This document shows, piece by piece, positions 6,301 through 13,710 of a DNA stretch of 20,730 nucleotides. The stretch's first letter is position 1; each line of letters begins with the position of its first letter. The notes below the pieces were generated by a model. It worked only from the letters and a program-made list of their open reading frames with translations, was not told the origin of the DNA and did not search any database. Both the position numbers and the translations under genes were made by a program. Source of the DNA: JBCBRR01 sp039029235. Lineage in GTDB: Bacteria > Bacteroidota > Bacteroidia > Cytophagales > Amoebophilaceae. The DNA lies in NCBI GenBank assembly GCA_039029235.1, contig JBCCGO010000015.1, positions 1 through 20,730 on the forward strand, given 5' to 3'.

Positions 6301-9060
6301 CTGCTTGCTCACAGTCGTCTTCCCTGTCCCTGGATCGCCTGTCAAGAGTACTCTGTGCACTGTCTGCACAGGTTTGTTTGGGTGGGTACTTCGGTCCTTA
6401 AAGAGCTCTCGGAGGTTTATCGGTGTCTGGACTTCTTCCAGACGCCTATGGTGGGAAGCTACCTGGTCCTCCCTTCCTTTATCCTGCTTATCCTCTTTAT
6501 CTCTATCGTCCTTCACAAGCCTCTGTTCTCGGAGCATCAACTGGCACGGGAGGTCTTTGACATGCTTCTTGGGCTGATCGGAAAAGAGGGTTTCGACGCG
6601 GGCATCGGGAAAGAGGGTTTCGACGCGGGCAAAGGATTCGCTGCTGTAGTGGGAGACCAATTGGGCACGAATCTTTTCGCGCTCTTCTGGGGAGATAGGG
6701 TCTGCAGCTGAAGATCCTCTAAGAAGTACTTCCTGAAGCTGATCGAATTGTGTATACAGGGTCTTCAAAAGTGACTCTAGCTGATCATTACTAGCTCCCT
6801 GGGAGGCTTGCTCCGATAGCCTGTCTAGCTTATAGGAGAGCTCTTGGAAAGAAGAATCGTCGCTGCTATGGTGATGGCTAGCTTGGAGCTGACTTATTTG
6901 GGCACTCAGTTTCTGGACTTGTGCTTCTAAGTGACGATAGCTCGTAATAGAGGGCTGCTTCTTTAAGAAATCAAGCCGATTCAGTACAGGGGTAAGGTCT
7001 ACCTGAGGCTTAAAATCGCGCGCTATCTCTGCTTTGACTGACTGGAACAACTCGTGGCCGGTAGGACGGGATGAGGACATAGGTCTAGCTTCTAGCTTTG
7101 CATCGAGTGACTGGCCCCCCAGCCAGGTGGTTACTTCCTGACCTGCACTAGTACTTAAAACTACATTCGCTAATTTCTCATAGGCCATTTTTTGGTTATC
7201 TATTCCTTCACATACAGCTACGTCAGCTAAGCCATCTAGGAGTGCTGTCACTATGTCTGCTTCCTCTCTCCAGACTGCTGCAAGATTTGCAAGACGCAGA
7301 ACGCTATTCGCACGAACAGATGAGCTAGGGCTATATAAGGCTAGCTCTACCAGGTATTGGACAATCCCATAGCGTAAAGCCTTCCGACCTTCCTTGCCCA
7401 CAGTGTCAAAACACTTTTTCAACTTGTCATGATACTGTTTCCGGCGCAGGCCTTGCTTGCTCTCAGAGAGGAATGCGTCTACATGACTCCCAAATTGTTG
7501 ATAGTAATGCAAACCTGAATCCTCAGCTTTGAGGCTCAACAAGCTGGAGAGTCGCAATGCCTGGTGGGCTGCATACCAGGGCTGCTTTTCAACACGATCG
7601 CTCCGTAGCACTTCCAGGAAGTGATCGTAGGCTGCCTTCAAAGACTCTAGCTGTATATCTAGTACCACTAGGCCTCGGAGCCCTTGGTAGACATGTCGCA
7701 AACCTTGTATCCCGGCAAACGTGCGGCGGACTATGTCTTGTAGCTGAGCCTCTGCTTTATTAAGCTCCAACGAGGCTAGGATCTGCCGCAAAAGCTGCGT
7801 GTGATAGCTTGTCGGATAGTGTTGCTGCTGCTGGGCAGCTTGGTCAATAGCTTCTAAATGTTGTCTGAAACGCTTGTAAATTCTATCTTTGTCCGTAGAA
7901 TCCCAGCTAGGGTCAATACAGCCCACAAGGTAGAGAACTTGATGTAAGGCATCTAGGGTAGTGCCATGGGTCGGGTAGCCATTGGCACTGAAGACAACCT
8001 GACTTGGATCAAGCCTATCTAGTAATTTATTGGCTAGCTCGATCAGAGGAGCAGAATTGTTGCCAAAAACTTGCTTATCCACGTGGTTCAGGGCATACAC
8101 AAGTGACTCCAGCAGCGGGAGTTTGGTATATAGGTTCGCTTCTTTATCTATTTTGCCCGATAATTCATCAAAGTAAGATCGTAGCAAGCCCTTTGTCCTC
8201 TCGCTCAAGGGTTGGATGTGGGTGAGCTGGTTGTATTCTGGGAGATAGGCGCTATCGTTACTGACCAAGTCTTGGACAGATTGCTTCGGGAAGTGCCGTA
8301 TGATGTAGGCTGCTAGCCACTCTTCGAGCACTGCTTGCTCTTGAGGATCCTGTGTATTGTTGAGAGCTGCTACTAAGCCTTGGGTGCTGGTAATGTCTCC
8401 ATGGGCGACGCGGGTTTGTAAGGGTGTTTGTACACCTGTGGTTCCTTCACTCCCTGAAGCCTCCCCTTCACCGCCTCCTTTTAGACCGAGTTCCCCCAAA
8501 TAGACAACTTCCCCAAGGGTGGGGCACACATTCCTATCTAGTACATGAATCTGGCGTTGGCTATACCAGCTAGGGTACTTACTGAGAACTTCTAGGCTAC
8601 TTGCCACATCTTCTCCCAAACTACACACGACAGGCAGCAATGACTGGCGAGCAAAATTGCCTATCCGAGATAGCACTTCAGCGCGCCACTGGCCTGCTTC
8701 GTAGTGAAAACGCACTTGCTCCCCACCTCGGGCTTGGAAAGACAAGTTCTCACCAAGGGGAGTGACTTGAATAGAAGTTCGTCGTAGATCACGCCCTATA
8801 GAGGATGCACCTTGCTGGCTCATGCGCTGCTGGAGTGCGCGCTCCATCGCTGGTCCGCTAGCTGGCGGCAGCGTCAAGGCACCAGGAGCTGACGGGTCTG
8901 GAGCAATGGTAGTTGTCACCATAGCTCTCCCACCTTCAGGAGCGGCTAGCGTAATGTCTGGGCTACAGCTCGTGAGCAGCCACACTACAAGTAATATCCT
9001 GGCCGCGCTCCGCTGGCCCTGGGTGTAGCAATTAGATAATTTAGCGTCTCTGGTATTCAT
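3370..9060 (-). CDS. Exported NACHT-family NTPase with C-terminal HEAT-like repeats
   Basis: The protein has 1896 residues. The start at 9060 (MNTRDAK) was preferred over an upstream in-frame ATG at 9219 because it aligns with the paralogue's start, directly before the signal sequence. Residues 1-203 are the shared export module. Its signal segment contains LLTSC, a possible lipobox, while the paralogue has no Cys there. Residues ~210-700 are helical and unrecognised. Residues ~700-780 look coiled-coil. A charged linker (DDRDKEDKQDKGRED) leads to the NACHT domain: Walker A GDPGTGKT at 908-915, Walker B LVILDGLDE, sensor LSRPYG, and the winged-helix motif HLTFQEYFAG typical of STAND/NLR proteins. 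Residues ~1370-1790 are about a dozen HEAT-like repeats of 37-43 residues. A final ~100 residues have no repeats. NACHT proteins are ATP-dependent oligomerising switches and the repeats normally sense or bind a partner. Export implies action outside the bacterial cytosol, perhaps in the host; this is inference. An intracellular bNACHT-type defence role is the alternative if the signal is not used. Confidence 0.8.
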   Translation of the reverse strand: MNTRDAKLSNCYTQGQRSAARILLVVWLLTSCSPDITLAAPEGGRAMVTTTIAPDPSAPGALTLPPASGPAMERALQQRMSQQGASSIGRDLRRTSIQVTPLGENLSFQARGGEQVRFHYEAGQWRAEVLSRIGNFARQSLLPVVCSLGEDVASSLEVLSKYPSWYSQRQIHVLDRNVCPTLGEVVYLGELGLKGGGEGEASGSEGTTGVQTPLQTRVAHGDITSTQGLVAALNNTQDPQEQAVLEEWLAAYIIRHFPKQSVQDLVSNDSAYLPEYNQLTHIQPLSERTKGLLRSYFDELSGKIDKEANLYTKLPLLESLVYALNHVDKQVFGNNSAPLIELANKLLDRLDPSQVVFSANGYPTHGTTLDALHQVLYLVGCIDPSWDSTDKDRIYKRFRQHLEAIDQAAQQQQHYPTSYHTQLLRQILASLELNKAEAQLQDIVRRTFAGIQGLRHVYQGLRGLVVLDIQLESLKAAYDHFLEVLRSDRVEKQPWYAAHQALRLSSLLSLKAEDSGLHYYQQFGSHVDAFLSESKQGLRRKQYHDKLKKCFDTVGKEGRKALRYGIVQYLVELALYSPSSSVRANSVLRLANLAAVWREEADIVTALLDGLADVAVCEGIDNQKMAYEKLANVVLSTSAGQEVTTWLGGQSLDAKLEARPMSSSRPTGHELFQSVKAEIARDFKPQVDLTPVLNRLDFLKKQPSITSYRHLEAQVQKLSAQISQLQASHHHSSDDSSFQELSYKLDRLSEQASQGASNDQLESLLKTLYTQFDQLQEVLLRGSSAADPISPEEREKIRAQLVSHYSSESFARVETLFPDARVETLFSDQPKKHVKDLPCQLMLREQRLVKDDRDKEDKQDKGREDQVASHHRRLEEVQTPINLRELFKDRSTHPNKPVQTVHRVLLTGDPGTGKTTVSKQLAYQWSVHEWGPEFANLYLLPVRNLQQDKYNDDNYRKQKTLATAIVNNCFTSPSNEEKYNLLREHIEEELKSSATLVILDGLDERSGASQELLRQAQAGAHKLLMLSRPYGIDTERRIADIEIDHRGFNDEQLKGYVRGEVSPTASAEELLSYIYKHANIHSIAHVPVNLQIFCALWQDQGYGVQEELKQGSLPGLYRLFAEFTWQRYTQKRESADEDEEEVFDTLGQIALAALKQGEVLISPGLVHQHTRKGKLKARLKDTGFLLLKHVGNTLSARSSFYQLPHLTFQEYFAGRTLASQFLSANPRAKQRAHTFLSRHKYAPQYARTLSFMAGEVSKSEGVEGIQALLRCIKKDKEIVGVQHLCLQLRVLHEWLCIAQEEVEEEMAMLEREFNVRNSLRSWFKKAFKHVPEAVHGDNSQLLDLLRRSLQDFGTIASRTPELFQLFKDVVGDEDKHVHAVAFGFLSSLVQADPTLAQEAFAIILETLKGEDDLVLVAALGCLSSLVQAAPDRAQEAFAIILEALKDEDDRVYAAALGAFSSLVQAAPDRAQEAFSIIRMALKDEDKRVRAAAFGSLSSLVQASSDGAQEALQSIRAALNAEDRIVRKAALGSLSSLVQVSPGLAQEALQSIRAALNDKDRIVRKVAFDSLSSLVQSSPDRAQEAFAITQEVFKVQDGDWRVREAALGFLSSLVQVSPRLAQEALQSIRTALKDEGKDLRGHYPVRAAAFGCLSSLVQAAPAQAQEALEVIREISKNKNAGADVRAAALGALSSLIQAAPALAQEALEIIREIPKDRNEGADVRAASLGPLSSLVQAAPAQAQEAFEIIREISKDKNEGADVRAAALGSLSSLIQVAPALAQEAFKSILEAIEDQNVQQTALSALEKVSLQRLLESYWARPDTRLIPYITTLLYHTPLVVSEISGQDQQQVLLYTTAGKPDKYTCSKEKVKLFVRSIQEESCRYLDLQAVGRDSLAS
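3690..4960 (-). repeat. Tandem HEAT-like coding repeats (about 111-129 bases each)
   Basis: Inside the NACHT gene, consecutive units begin AQEA(F/L) and contain R(A/K)AA(L/F)G.LSSL(V/I)Q(A/V)(A/S)P. I count eleven AQEA units plus a preceding half unit. Most are 37 residues, several are 39, and one is 43. The units are very similar at DNA level too; for example 'cttcttgagc' and 'ctggaccaa(a/g)gacga' recur in nearly every unit. This suggests recent expansion by recombination or slippage. It is coding throughout and is not a CRISPR array. Confidence 0.85.
6583..6636 (-). repeat. 27-base in-frame tandem duplication
   Basis: A run of 22 bases starting 'aaagagggtttcgacgcgg' occurs at 6583 and again at 6610, a spacing of 27. 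In the protein it gives ARVETLFPD followed by ARVETLFSD, in the linker before the NACHT domain. The frame is kept, so it is a small harmless duplication. Confidence 0.85.
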
Positions 9061-9191
9061 TGTTCCAATGGTTTGGGGGTTGTCACAAGGCTTCACTAAT
9101 CGTTCTTTCTGCAAGCTAGATCTATCTAGATCTATTTTGTTAAAGTTACAAAATAATAAGCCAGCGCTTTTAGCTAAGTTTAGCTTCAGAC

Positions 9192-9199
9192 CAAATATA
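9192..9199 (-). promoter_or_regulatory. Possible Bacteroidota -7 box (TATATTTG) for the NACHT gene
   Basis: The minus strand reads TATATTTG, matching the TAnnTTTG -7 consensus of Bacteroidota housekeeping sigma factor promoters. A TTG (CAA at 9217-9219 on the plus strand) lies 17 bases upstream, slightly closer than the usual 19-21. It would give a leader of about 125 bases before the start at 9060. This motif occurs by chance fairly often, so support is modest. Confidence 0.35.
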
Positions 9200-9233
9200 G
9201 CAATAGAACTTCTCGGCAAGCCTAGATTCTCAC

Positions 9234-9350
9234 CCGGTGGCTAGCGCTGCTACCTAAAGTGCGAGCACTTTTTCGAAGTCAGTTCACAGTTCTGGGCTAT
9301 GCTAAAGTCAAATACCCCCTGACCCTCTGGCCCCTACTTCCAAAGATTTA
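9234..9350 (-). repeat. Duplicated upstream block, copy before the NACHT gene
   Basis: Partner of 3213-3340. It contains the hairpin AAAGTG-CGAG-CACTTT (9256-9271) followed by T residues on the plus strand. It lies 174 bases before the NACHT start, about 90 bases further than in the other copy, so the insert between block and gene differs. Both genes therefore carry a common 5' region as well as a common N-terminal module. Confidence 0.6.
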
Positions 9351-10326
9351 AGAGAAATCCGCTAAGAAAATTAAAATTTAATGCTGGGCCAGCTCCCTTG
9401 CGCTTCTACCGAAGGTTCAGCGGGGTTTGTAGGCTACCATGTGTGAACACCAGCCCGGCCCGCATGCACAGATGCCGCTACGCCTCTTGAAATATAACAC
9501 AGCTACCGTAGCAGATCGTTTGAAGTAAGGCCACAAGCATTCCCCTGTCTTTTTCAGTACCGTCTTCATACCACCCACGGCAAGGATCCCTAGAACTGCC
9601 CGACCCACCGTTGCTAGCTACTGCTAAAATCCTGAGCTGGGGGCCCAAAATCTCTACATGGCACCTTGCGCCCTGGCTAGATTGCCTGCCAAAGGCGGGC
9701 AAAAATCTACCGAGACCAGGAGCTGGGGCTTTGTTTTGCGGCCTTGCATTGTACCAGGTACCAAGGAGCTCAGGTCCCTACTAGGCGTTCTCCACTTTGC
9801 CGAATCGCCCCACCTCCAGAGCGCATTTTGCAAACCTGCCTGGTGATCTGCAGTATTTGATGCTAAGCTATCTCGGCCGCTGCATTGGTCGGGTTGGCAA
9901 TAGTTTGGAGAAACCGGTAACTTTGGCAGTAAGCAATCTCAAGGAACAGGAAGCGAGGATGAGATCAATCGCACAAGAACCTGTAGAGCAAGGCATGGAG
10001 GGGGGATATGCAAGCGATAGCCAGGAGCATGCTCTCCAGCGGTCTTAGCGTAGGTAGGACTGGCCGAGTGACAGGCCTCGGCAGATAGGCTACATTGGCT
10101 GACCTTTCGGCTCGTAGTCTTTCTGCTACCGACTGCCAGGTCGTACACAAGGTAGCTCTCGTGCTGCGTAGCTGTGCGCTGGCGCTGTCCGACCAGCTTG
10201 GTACCTTGTAAGAAGCTTGCTGGGCAAGATAGAGAAGCAGCGCTTCGTGCGCCATAAACATAGAAAAATCCACCTAAGATAGGTATAGCATACATCTGGC
10301 GCATCGGCGTTTCTACCCCATCAATC
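9351..10326. other. Long gene-poor region
   Basis: Nearly 1 kb between the divergent NACHT gene (minus) and efp (plus). Short ORFs on both strands overlap each other and show no family I recognise, apart from the F-box-like stretch listed separately. A near-perfect inverted repeat at 9682-9702 (TTGCCTGCC, loop AAA, GGCGGGCAA, one mismatch) could form a stem-loop. I found no tRNA, rRNA, tmRNA or RNase P signature. It is probably decayed accessory DNA. Confidence 0.5.
9785..10048 (+). pseudogene. Short ORF with an F-box-like stretch, probably a remnant
   Basis: The open frame runs from just after a stop at 9782-9784, with TTG at 9797 as its first start-like codon (84 codons with stop from there). 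It includes FANLPGDLQYLMLSYLG, which resembles the start of a eukaryotic F-box (LPxEhhxxIhSYL), followed ~25 residues later by LAVSNLKEQ where an F-box normally has its V-C-K/R-x-(W/L) part. F-box proteins are known from Amoebophilus. The ORF is too short for a full effector, has no ATG at a sensible place and no downstream domain. Treat it as a possible eroded F-box effector; a chance similarity is quite possible. Confidence 0.25.
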
Positions 10327-10893
10327 ATGGCTACTACCAGTGACTTCCGAAACGGACTGTGTATCGAGTTTAACAATGATCTGTACACGCTTGTCGAATT
10401 CCAGCATGTAAAGCCTGGCAAAGGAGGAGCCTTTGTCCGCACCAAGCTCAAGAGCCTCACCACAGGCAGGGTCACTGAACACACCTTCAATGCAGGGGCA
10501 CGGATAGCCACTGCTCGGGTAGAGCGGAGGCCCCATCAATACTTATATAATGATGCGCTGGGCTATCACCTAATGGATAGCGCTACCTTTGAGCAAATTG
10601 CCGTAGATGCAAACCTGATCAATGCTCCTCAGCTACTCAAAGAGGGCCAAGTCCTGGAAGTATGTGTCCACCAAGAAACAAGTAAAATCCTGCGTTGCGA
10701 GCTTCCTCCCTCTGTAGAATTACAGGTAGTTTACACAGAGCCAGGCCTGAAAGGCGATACAGCCACCAGAGCACTCAAGCCTGCTACGCTAGAAACAGGA
10801 TTGCAGATTCAGGTGCCTCTCTTTATCGATAATAATGACCTACTCAAAATCGATACACGGACAAGCACCTATGTAGAACGAATAAAAAAATGA
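10327..10893 (+). CDS. efp: Elongation factor P
   Basis: 188 residues, the normal length. EF-P binds the ribosome between the P and E sites and relieves stalling at consecutive prolines. The protein starts MATTSDFRNGLCIEFNNDLY, as in Bacteroidota EF-Ps. Domain I carries the modification-site loop PGKGGAF with Lys32 at the tip. The C-terminal OB domain contains the signature region with TLETGLQIQVPLFI and ends IDTRTSTYVERI. No epmA/epmB-type modification gene is seen in the window. It stands alone, followed after 47 bases by a perfect palindrome and then ybeY. I saw no clear TAnnTTTG box directly upstream. Confidence 0.97.
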   Translation: MATTSDFRNGLCIEFNNDLYTLVEFQHVKPGKGGAFVRTKLKSLTTGRVTEHTFNAGARIATARVERRPHQYLYNDALGYHLMDSATFEQIAVDANLINAPQLLKEGQVLEVCVHQETSKILRCELPPSVELQVVYTEPGLKGDTATRALKPATLETGLQIQVPLFIDNNDLLKIDTRTSTYVERIKK

Positions 10894-10940
10894 CCCGAAG
10901 CATCGGCTTTGTGGCTACGGCTAGCTTAGCAGCACTGAAC

Positions 10941-10963
10941 ATCTGGCCTGGTCCAGGCCAGAT
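10941..10963. promoter_or_regulatory. Perfect 11-base inverted repeat between efp and ybeY
   Basis: ATCTGGCCTGG, one central base, then CCAGGCCAGAT. As RNA it forms a strong GC-rich hairpin (the innermost pairs would open to make a loop). There is no U tract after it in either direction, so it is not a classical intrinsic terminator. It could be a weak terminator for efp, an operator dyad for ybeY, or an RNA processing signal. Confidence 0.5.
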
Positions 10964-11026
10964 CGGTGCCGAAAGGTAGCCCCATAGTCGTTCAAGAACC
11001 AACCCACCCTATACGCCGTAGTAGCC

Positions 11027-11629
11027 ATGAAGCTTCCCAAGTTATTTTTTCAAAAACCACCCACGCCTGCCCAGTCCCCCAGGGATCAAGATGCCCCATT
11101 GCTGCCCCGGCGGCCGCTAAGTAGCCAAGAGAGGATGGCCCAAGCAACACCACAAGCCAAGACAGCTGGTATAGCCCAGCAGGTTACCTACCCTCATGAT
11201 GCCCATGGGGCACCCAGCATTCGTTACTTTGCGGAAGGTATTGATTTTGCCCTGCCCCATCCAGCGCGTACAACTAGCTGGATCCAGCAGGTCATCTGGC
11301 AAGAAGGCTACCAACTCGTGCATCTGAATTTTATTTTCTGTACAGATGCTTATCTGCATGCCAAAAATCTGCAATACCTCCAGCACGATACACTCACTGA
11401 TGTACTGACCTTTGACTATGCCCAGGACCACCAGACAGTAGAAGGTGATATCTACATAAGCCTAGCCCAGGTCCAGGAAAATGCTGCTAGCTACCAGCAC
11501 ACGCTATGGCAAGAACTCTATACCGTGATGATTCATGGGGTGCTGCACCTGGTGGGTTATGACGATGCTACTGCAGCCAGCCAGGCCCAGATGCGCGAGA
11601 AAGAGGCCTTGTATCGGTCTATGATCTGA
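11027..11629 (+). CDS. ybeY: YbeY endoribonuclease / rRNA maturation factor
   Basis: 200 residues. YbeY is a metal-dependent RNase acting in 16S rRNA 3'-end maturation and 70S quality control. The family core begins near residue 64 (SIRYFAEGIDF) and includes NFIFCTDAYL, LTDVLTFDY, GDIYIS and the metal motif HGVLHLVGYDD (His170, His174). The usual third ligand His is Asp180 here; I recall Bacteroidota YbeYs also often lack His at this place, so this is likely lineage-typical. The family is usually ~140-155 residues, so residues 1-63 (proline-rich, low similarity) are an N-terminal extension or the start is wrong. An internal ATG at residue 37 is the other option. In many bacteria ybeY sits beside phoH/ybeZ; here phoH is about 7 kb away. 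Confidence 0.92.
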   Translation: MKLPKLFFQKPPTPAQSPRDQDAPLLPRRPLSSQERMAQATPQAKTAGIAQQVTYPHDAHGAPSIRYFAEGIDFALPHPARTTSWIQQVIWQEGYQLVHLNFIFCTDAYLHAKNLQYLQHDTLTDVLTFDYAQDHQTVEGDIYISLAQVQENAASYQHTLWQELYTVMIHGVLHLVGYDDATAASQAQMREKEALYRSMI

Positions 11630-11802
11630 CCAACCATGGACATGCTGCAGTGCAGGCAACAGCGCTACCTGCCAGGTGCCAGAATGTCACTAAACACGAT
11701 ACGTCCTCTGACCTGGCACAAAGCTTGCTCATGCTACGTGGAGAGGAACACTATAGGCCACAGCAAGCCGGCCTCTGCACAAAACACAAAGCACTTACAA
11801 TC

Positions 11803-13698
11803 ATGGGAAAAATTATTGGAATCGATTTAGGAACTACCAACTCTTGTGTAGCAGTTATGGAGGGCAACGAGCCCGTTGTCGTAGCCAACAGTGAGGGCAA
11901 AAGAACCACGCCTTCTATTGTTGCTTTCTTAAACGCAGGCAAAGGAGAACGCAAAGTAGGCGATCCTGCCAAACGGCAAGCCGTTATCAATCCGCACAAT
12001 ACGATCAGCTCCATCAAGCGCTTCATGGGCAAGAAGTATACAGATGTAGCTGAAGAGGTCAAGGAAGCAGTCTATCAAGTAGAAAAAGGCAGTAACAACA
12101 CCGTCAGGGTTAGGATAGGCGATAGGCTTTATACACCCCAAGAAATCTCTGCCATGGTCCTGCAGAAAATGAAGGCTACTGCTGAGGACTACCTGGGCAT
12201 GACGTTGAAAGAAGCTGTGATTACTGTACCAGCTTACTTTAACGATGCCGAGCGGCAAGCCACCAAAGAAGCCGGGGAAATTGCTGGCCTAGACGTAAAA
12301 AGAATCATCAACGAGCCTACAGCTGCCTCCCTGGCCTACGGACTAGATAAGAAAAGCAAGGACATGAAAATCGCTGTCTTTGACTTAGGAGGCGGTACCT
12401 TTGACATCTCCATCCTTGAGCTGGGCGACGGTGTTTTTGAGGTCAAAGCAACCAATGGCGATGTCCACCTCGGTGGGGATGACTTTGACCAAAAACTGAT
12501 CGATTCGTTAGCTGAGGAATTCCGAAAAGAAGCAGGAACAGATCTGAGGAAAGACCCTACAGCCTCACAACGGCTCAAGGAAGCTGCTGAGAAAACTAAA
12601 GTCGAGCTATCTAGCTCTGCCAGCACAGAAATTAGCCTTCCCTACATCACTGCCGTGGACGGCGTTCCTAAGCACCTAGTCAAGACCTTATCTAGGGCCC
12701 AGTTTGAGCAACTCATAGATGACTTGGTAAAAAGGACCTTAGAACCCTGCAGAAAAGCCCTCCAAGATGCTGGCCTAAACCCTGCTGATATCGATGAGGT
12801 GATCCTTGTAGGAGGCTCTACTAGGATACCCAAAATCCAGGAAGAGGTAGAAAAATTCTTTGGCAAAAAAGCCTCTAAGGGAGTAAATCCAGACGAAGTA
12901 GTAGCCATAGGAGCCGCGATACAAGGCGGTGTACTCACCGGCGAAGTTCAGGATGTCCTGCTCCTCGATGTGATCCCACTCTCCTTTGGTATCGAAACTC
13001 TGGGTGGCGTGTATACCAAGCTCATCGAAGCTAACACCACGATACCTACCAAGAAATCAGAGACCTTCTCTACAGCTACTGACAATCAATCTTCTGTAGA
13101 GATTCACGTACTGCAAGGCGAAAGATCCATGGCTAAGGACAACCGGACTATTGGCAGGTTCCACCTAGATGGGATCCCTCCTGCTCCAAGAGGTGGGCCA
13201 AAAATAGAAGTAACCTTTGACATCGATGCCAGTGGTATTCTGCATGTTTCTGCCAAAGACCAAGGAACCGGCAAAGAACAGAAAATTCGTATCGAAGCCT
13301 CTTCCGGGCTCACAGAAGAAGAGATTAAGCGCATGAAGCAAGAAGCCGAAGCCAATGCCGAGGCCGATAAAAAAGAGAAAATACGCGCAGATAAGCTCAA
13401 TGCAGCTGATTCGCTTATCTTCCAGACTGAAAAACAACTGAAAGAAGCGGACAATAAGCTCTCAGAGACCAGTAAAAAAGCGGTAGAAAGTGCCCTAGCA
13501 GAGCTCAAGAAAGCTCATGAAGCTAAAGACATGGCTGGCATTGACCAGGCCATGGAGGCACTCAACAAAACCTGGCAGCAAGCCTCGCAAGAAGCATACC
13601 AGACTACACAGCCAGGGAAAGCGCAGCAACAACAAGCACCCAAGGCGTCAGCCAGCGCAGAGGAAGCAGCTGAGGTAGACTATGAAGAAGTAGAGTAG
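11803..13698 (+). CDS. dnaK: Chaperone DnaK (Hsp70)
   Basis: 631 residues, full length. ATP-dependent chaperone that folds and protects proteins with DnaJ and GrpE in the cytosol. The start at 11803 gives MGKIIGIDLGTTNSC, the universal DnaK N-terminus; the frame is open 51 codons further upstream, but that part has no similarity and is rejected. Motifs seen: IDLGTTNSCVAV (phosphate 1), VPAYFNDAERQATKEAG, INEPTAASLAYG, DLGGGTFDISIL (phosphate 2), VGGSTRIPKIQ (adenosine), then the linker DVLLLDVIPLS and a substrate-binding domain. The tail is Gln/Ala-rich and ends in acidic EEVDYEEVE. No dnaJ or grpE lies next to it, and I saw no CIRCE or clear heat-shock box in the 173 bases upstream. Confidence 0.98.
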   Translation: MGKIIGIDLGTTNSCVAVMEGNEPVVVANSEGKRTTPSIVAFLNAGKGERKVGDPAKRQAVINPHNTISSIKRFMGKKYTDVAEEVKEAVYQVEKGSNNTVRVRIGDRLYTPQEISAMVLQKMKATAEDYLGMTLKEAVITVPAYFNDAERQATKEAGEIAGLDVKRIINEPTAASLAYGLDKKSKDMKIAVFDLGGGTFDISILELGDGVFEVKATNGDVHLGGDDFDQKLIDSLAEEFRKEAGTDLRKDPTASQRLKEAAEKTKVELSSSASTEISLPYITAVDGVPKHLVKTLSRAQFEQLIDDLVKRTLEPCRKALQDAGLNPADIDEVILVGGSTRIPKIQEEVEKFFGKKASKGVNPDEVVAIGAAIQGGVLTGEVQDVLLLDVIPLSFGIETLGGVYTKLIEANTTIPTKKSETFSTATDNQSSVEIHVLQGERSMAKDNRTIGRFHLDGIPPAPRGGPKIEVTFDIDASGILHVSAKDQGTGKEQKIRIEASSGLTEEEIKRMKQEAEANAEADKKEKIRADKLNAADSLIFQTEKQLKEADNKLSETSKKAVESALAELKKAHEAKDMAGIDQAMEALNKTWQQASQEAYQTTQPGKAQQQQAPKASASAEEAAEVDYEEVE

Positions 13699-13710
13699 CG
13701 ATAACCGCTG

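Noticed and set aside
9061..9219. In-frame extension giving the NACHT protein 53 more residues
   Set aside because: The paralogue starts at the equivalent of 9060 just before the signal sequence; the extension has no similarity and would bury the signal peptide.
9939..10511. 190-codon minus-strand ORF overlapping the start of efp
   Set aside because: It runs antisense through conserved efp codons, has no recognisable domain and overlaps another antisense frame; treated as a shadow.
11650..11802. 51-codon upstream extension of dnaK
   Set aside because: DnaK begins at MGKIIGIDLGTT in all members; the extension has no homology and reads as intergenic DNA.
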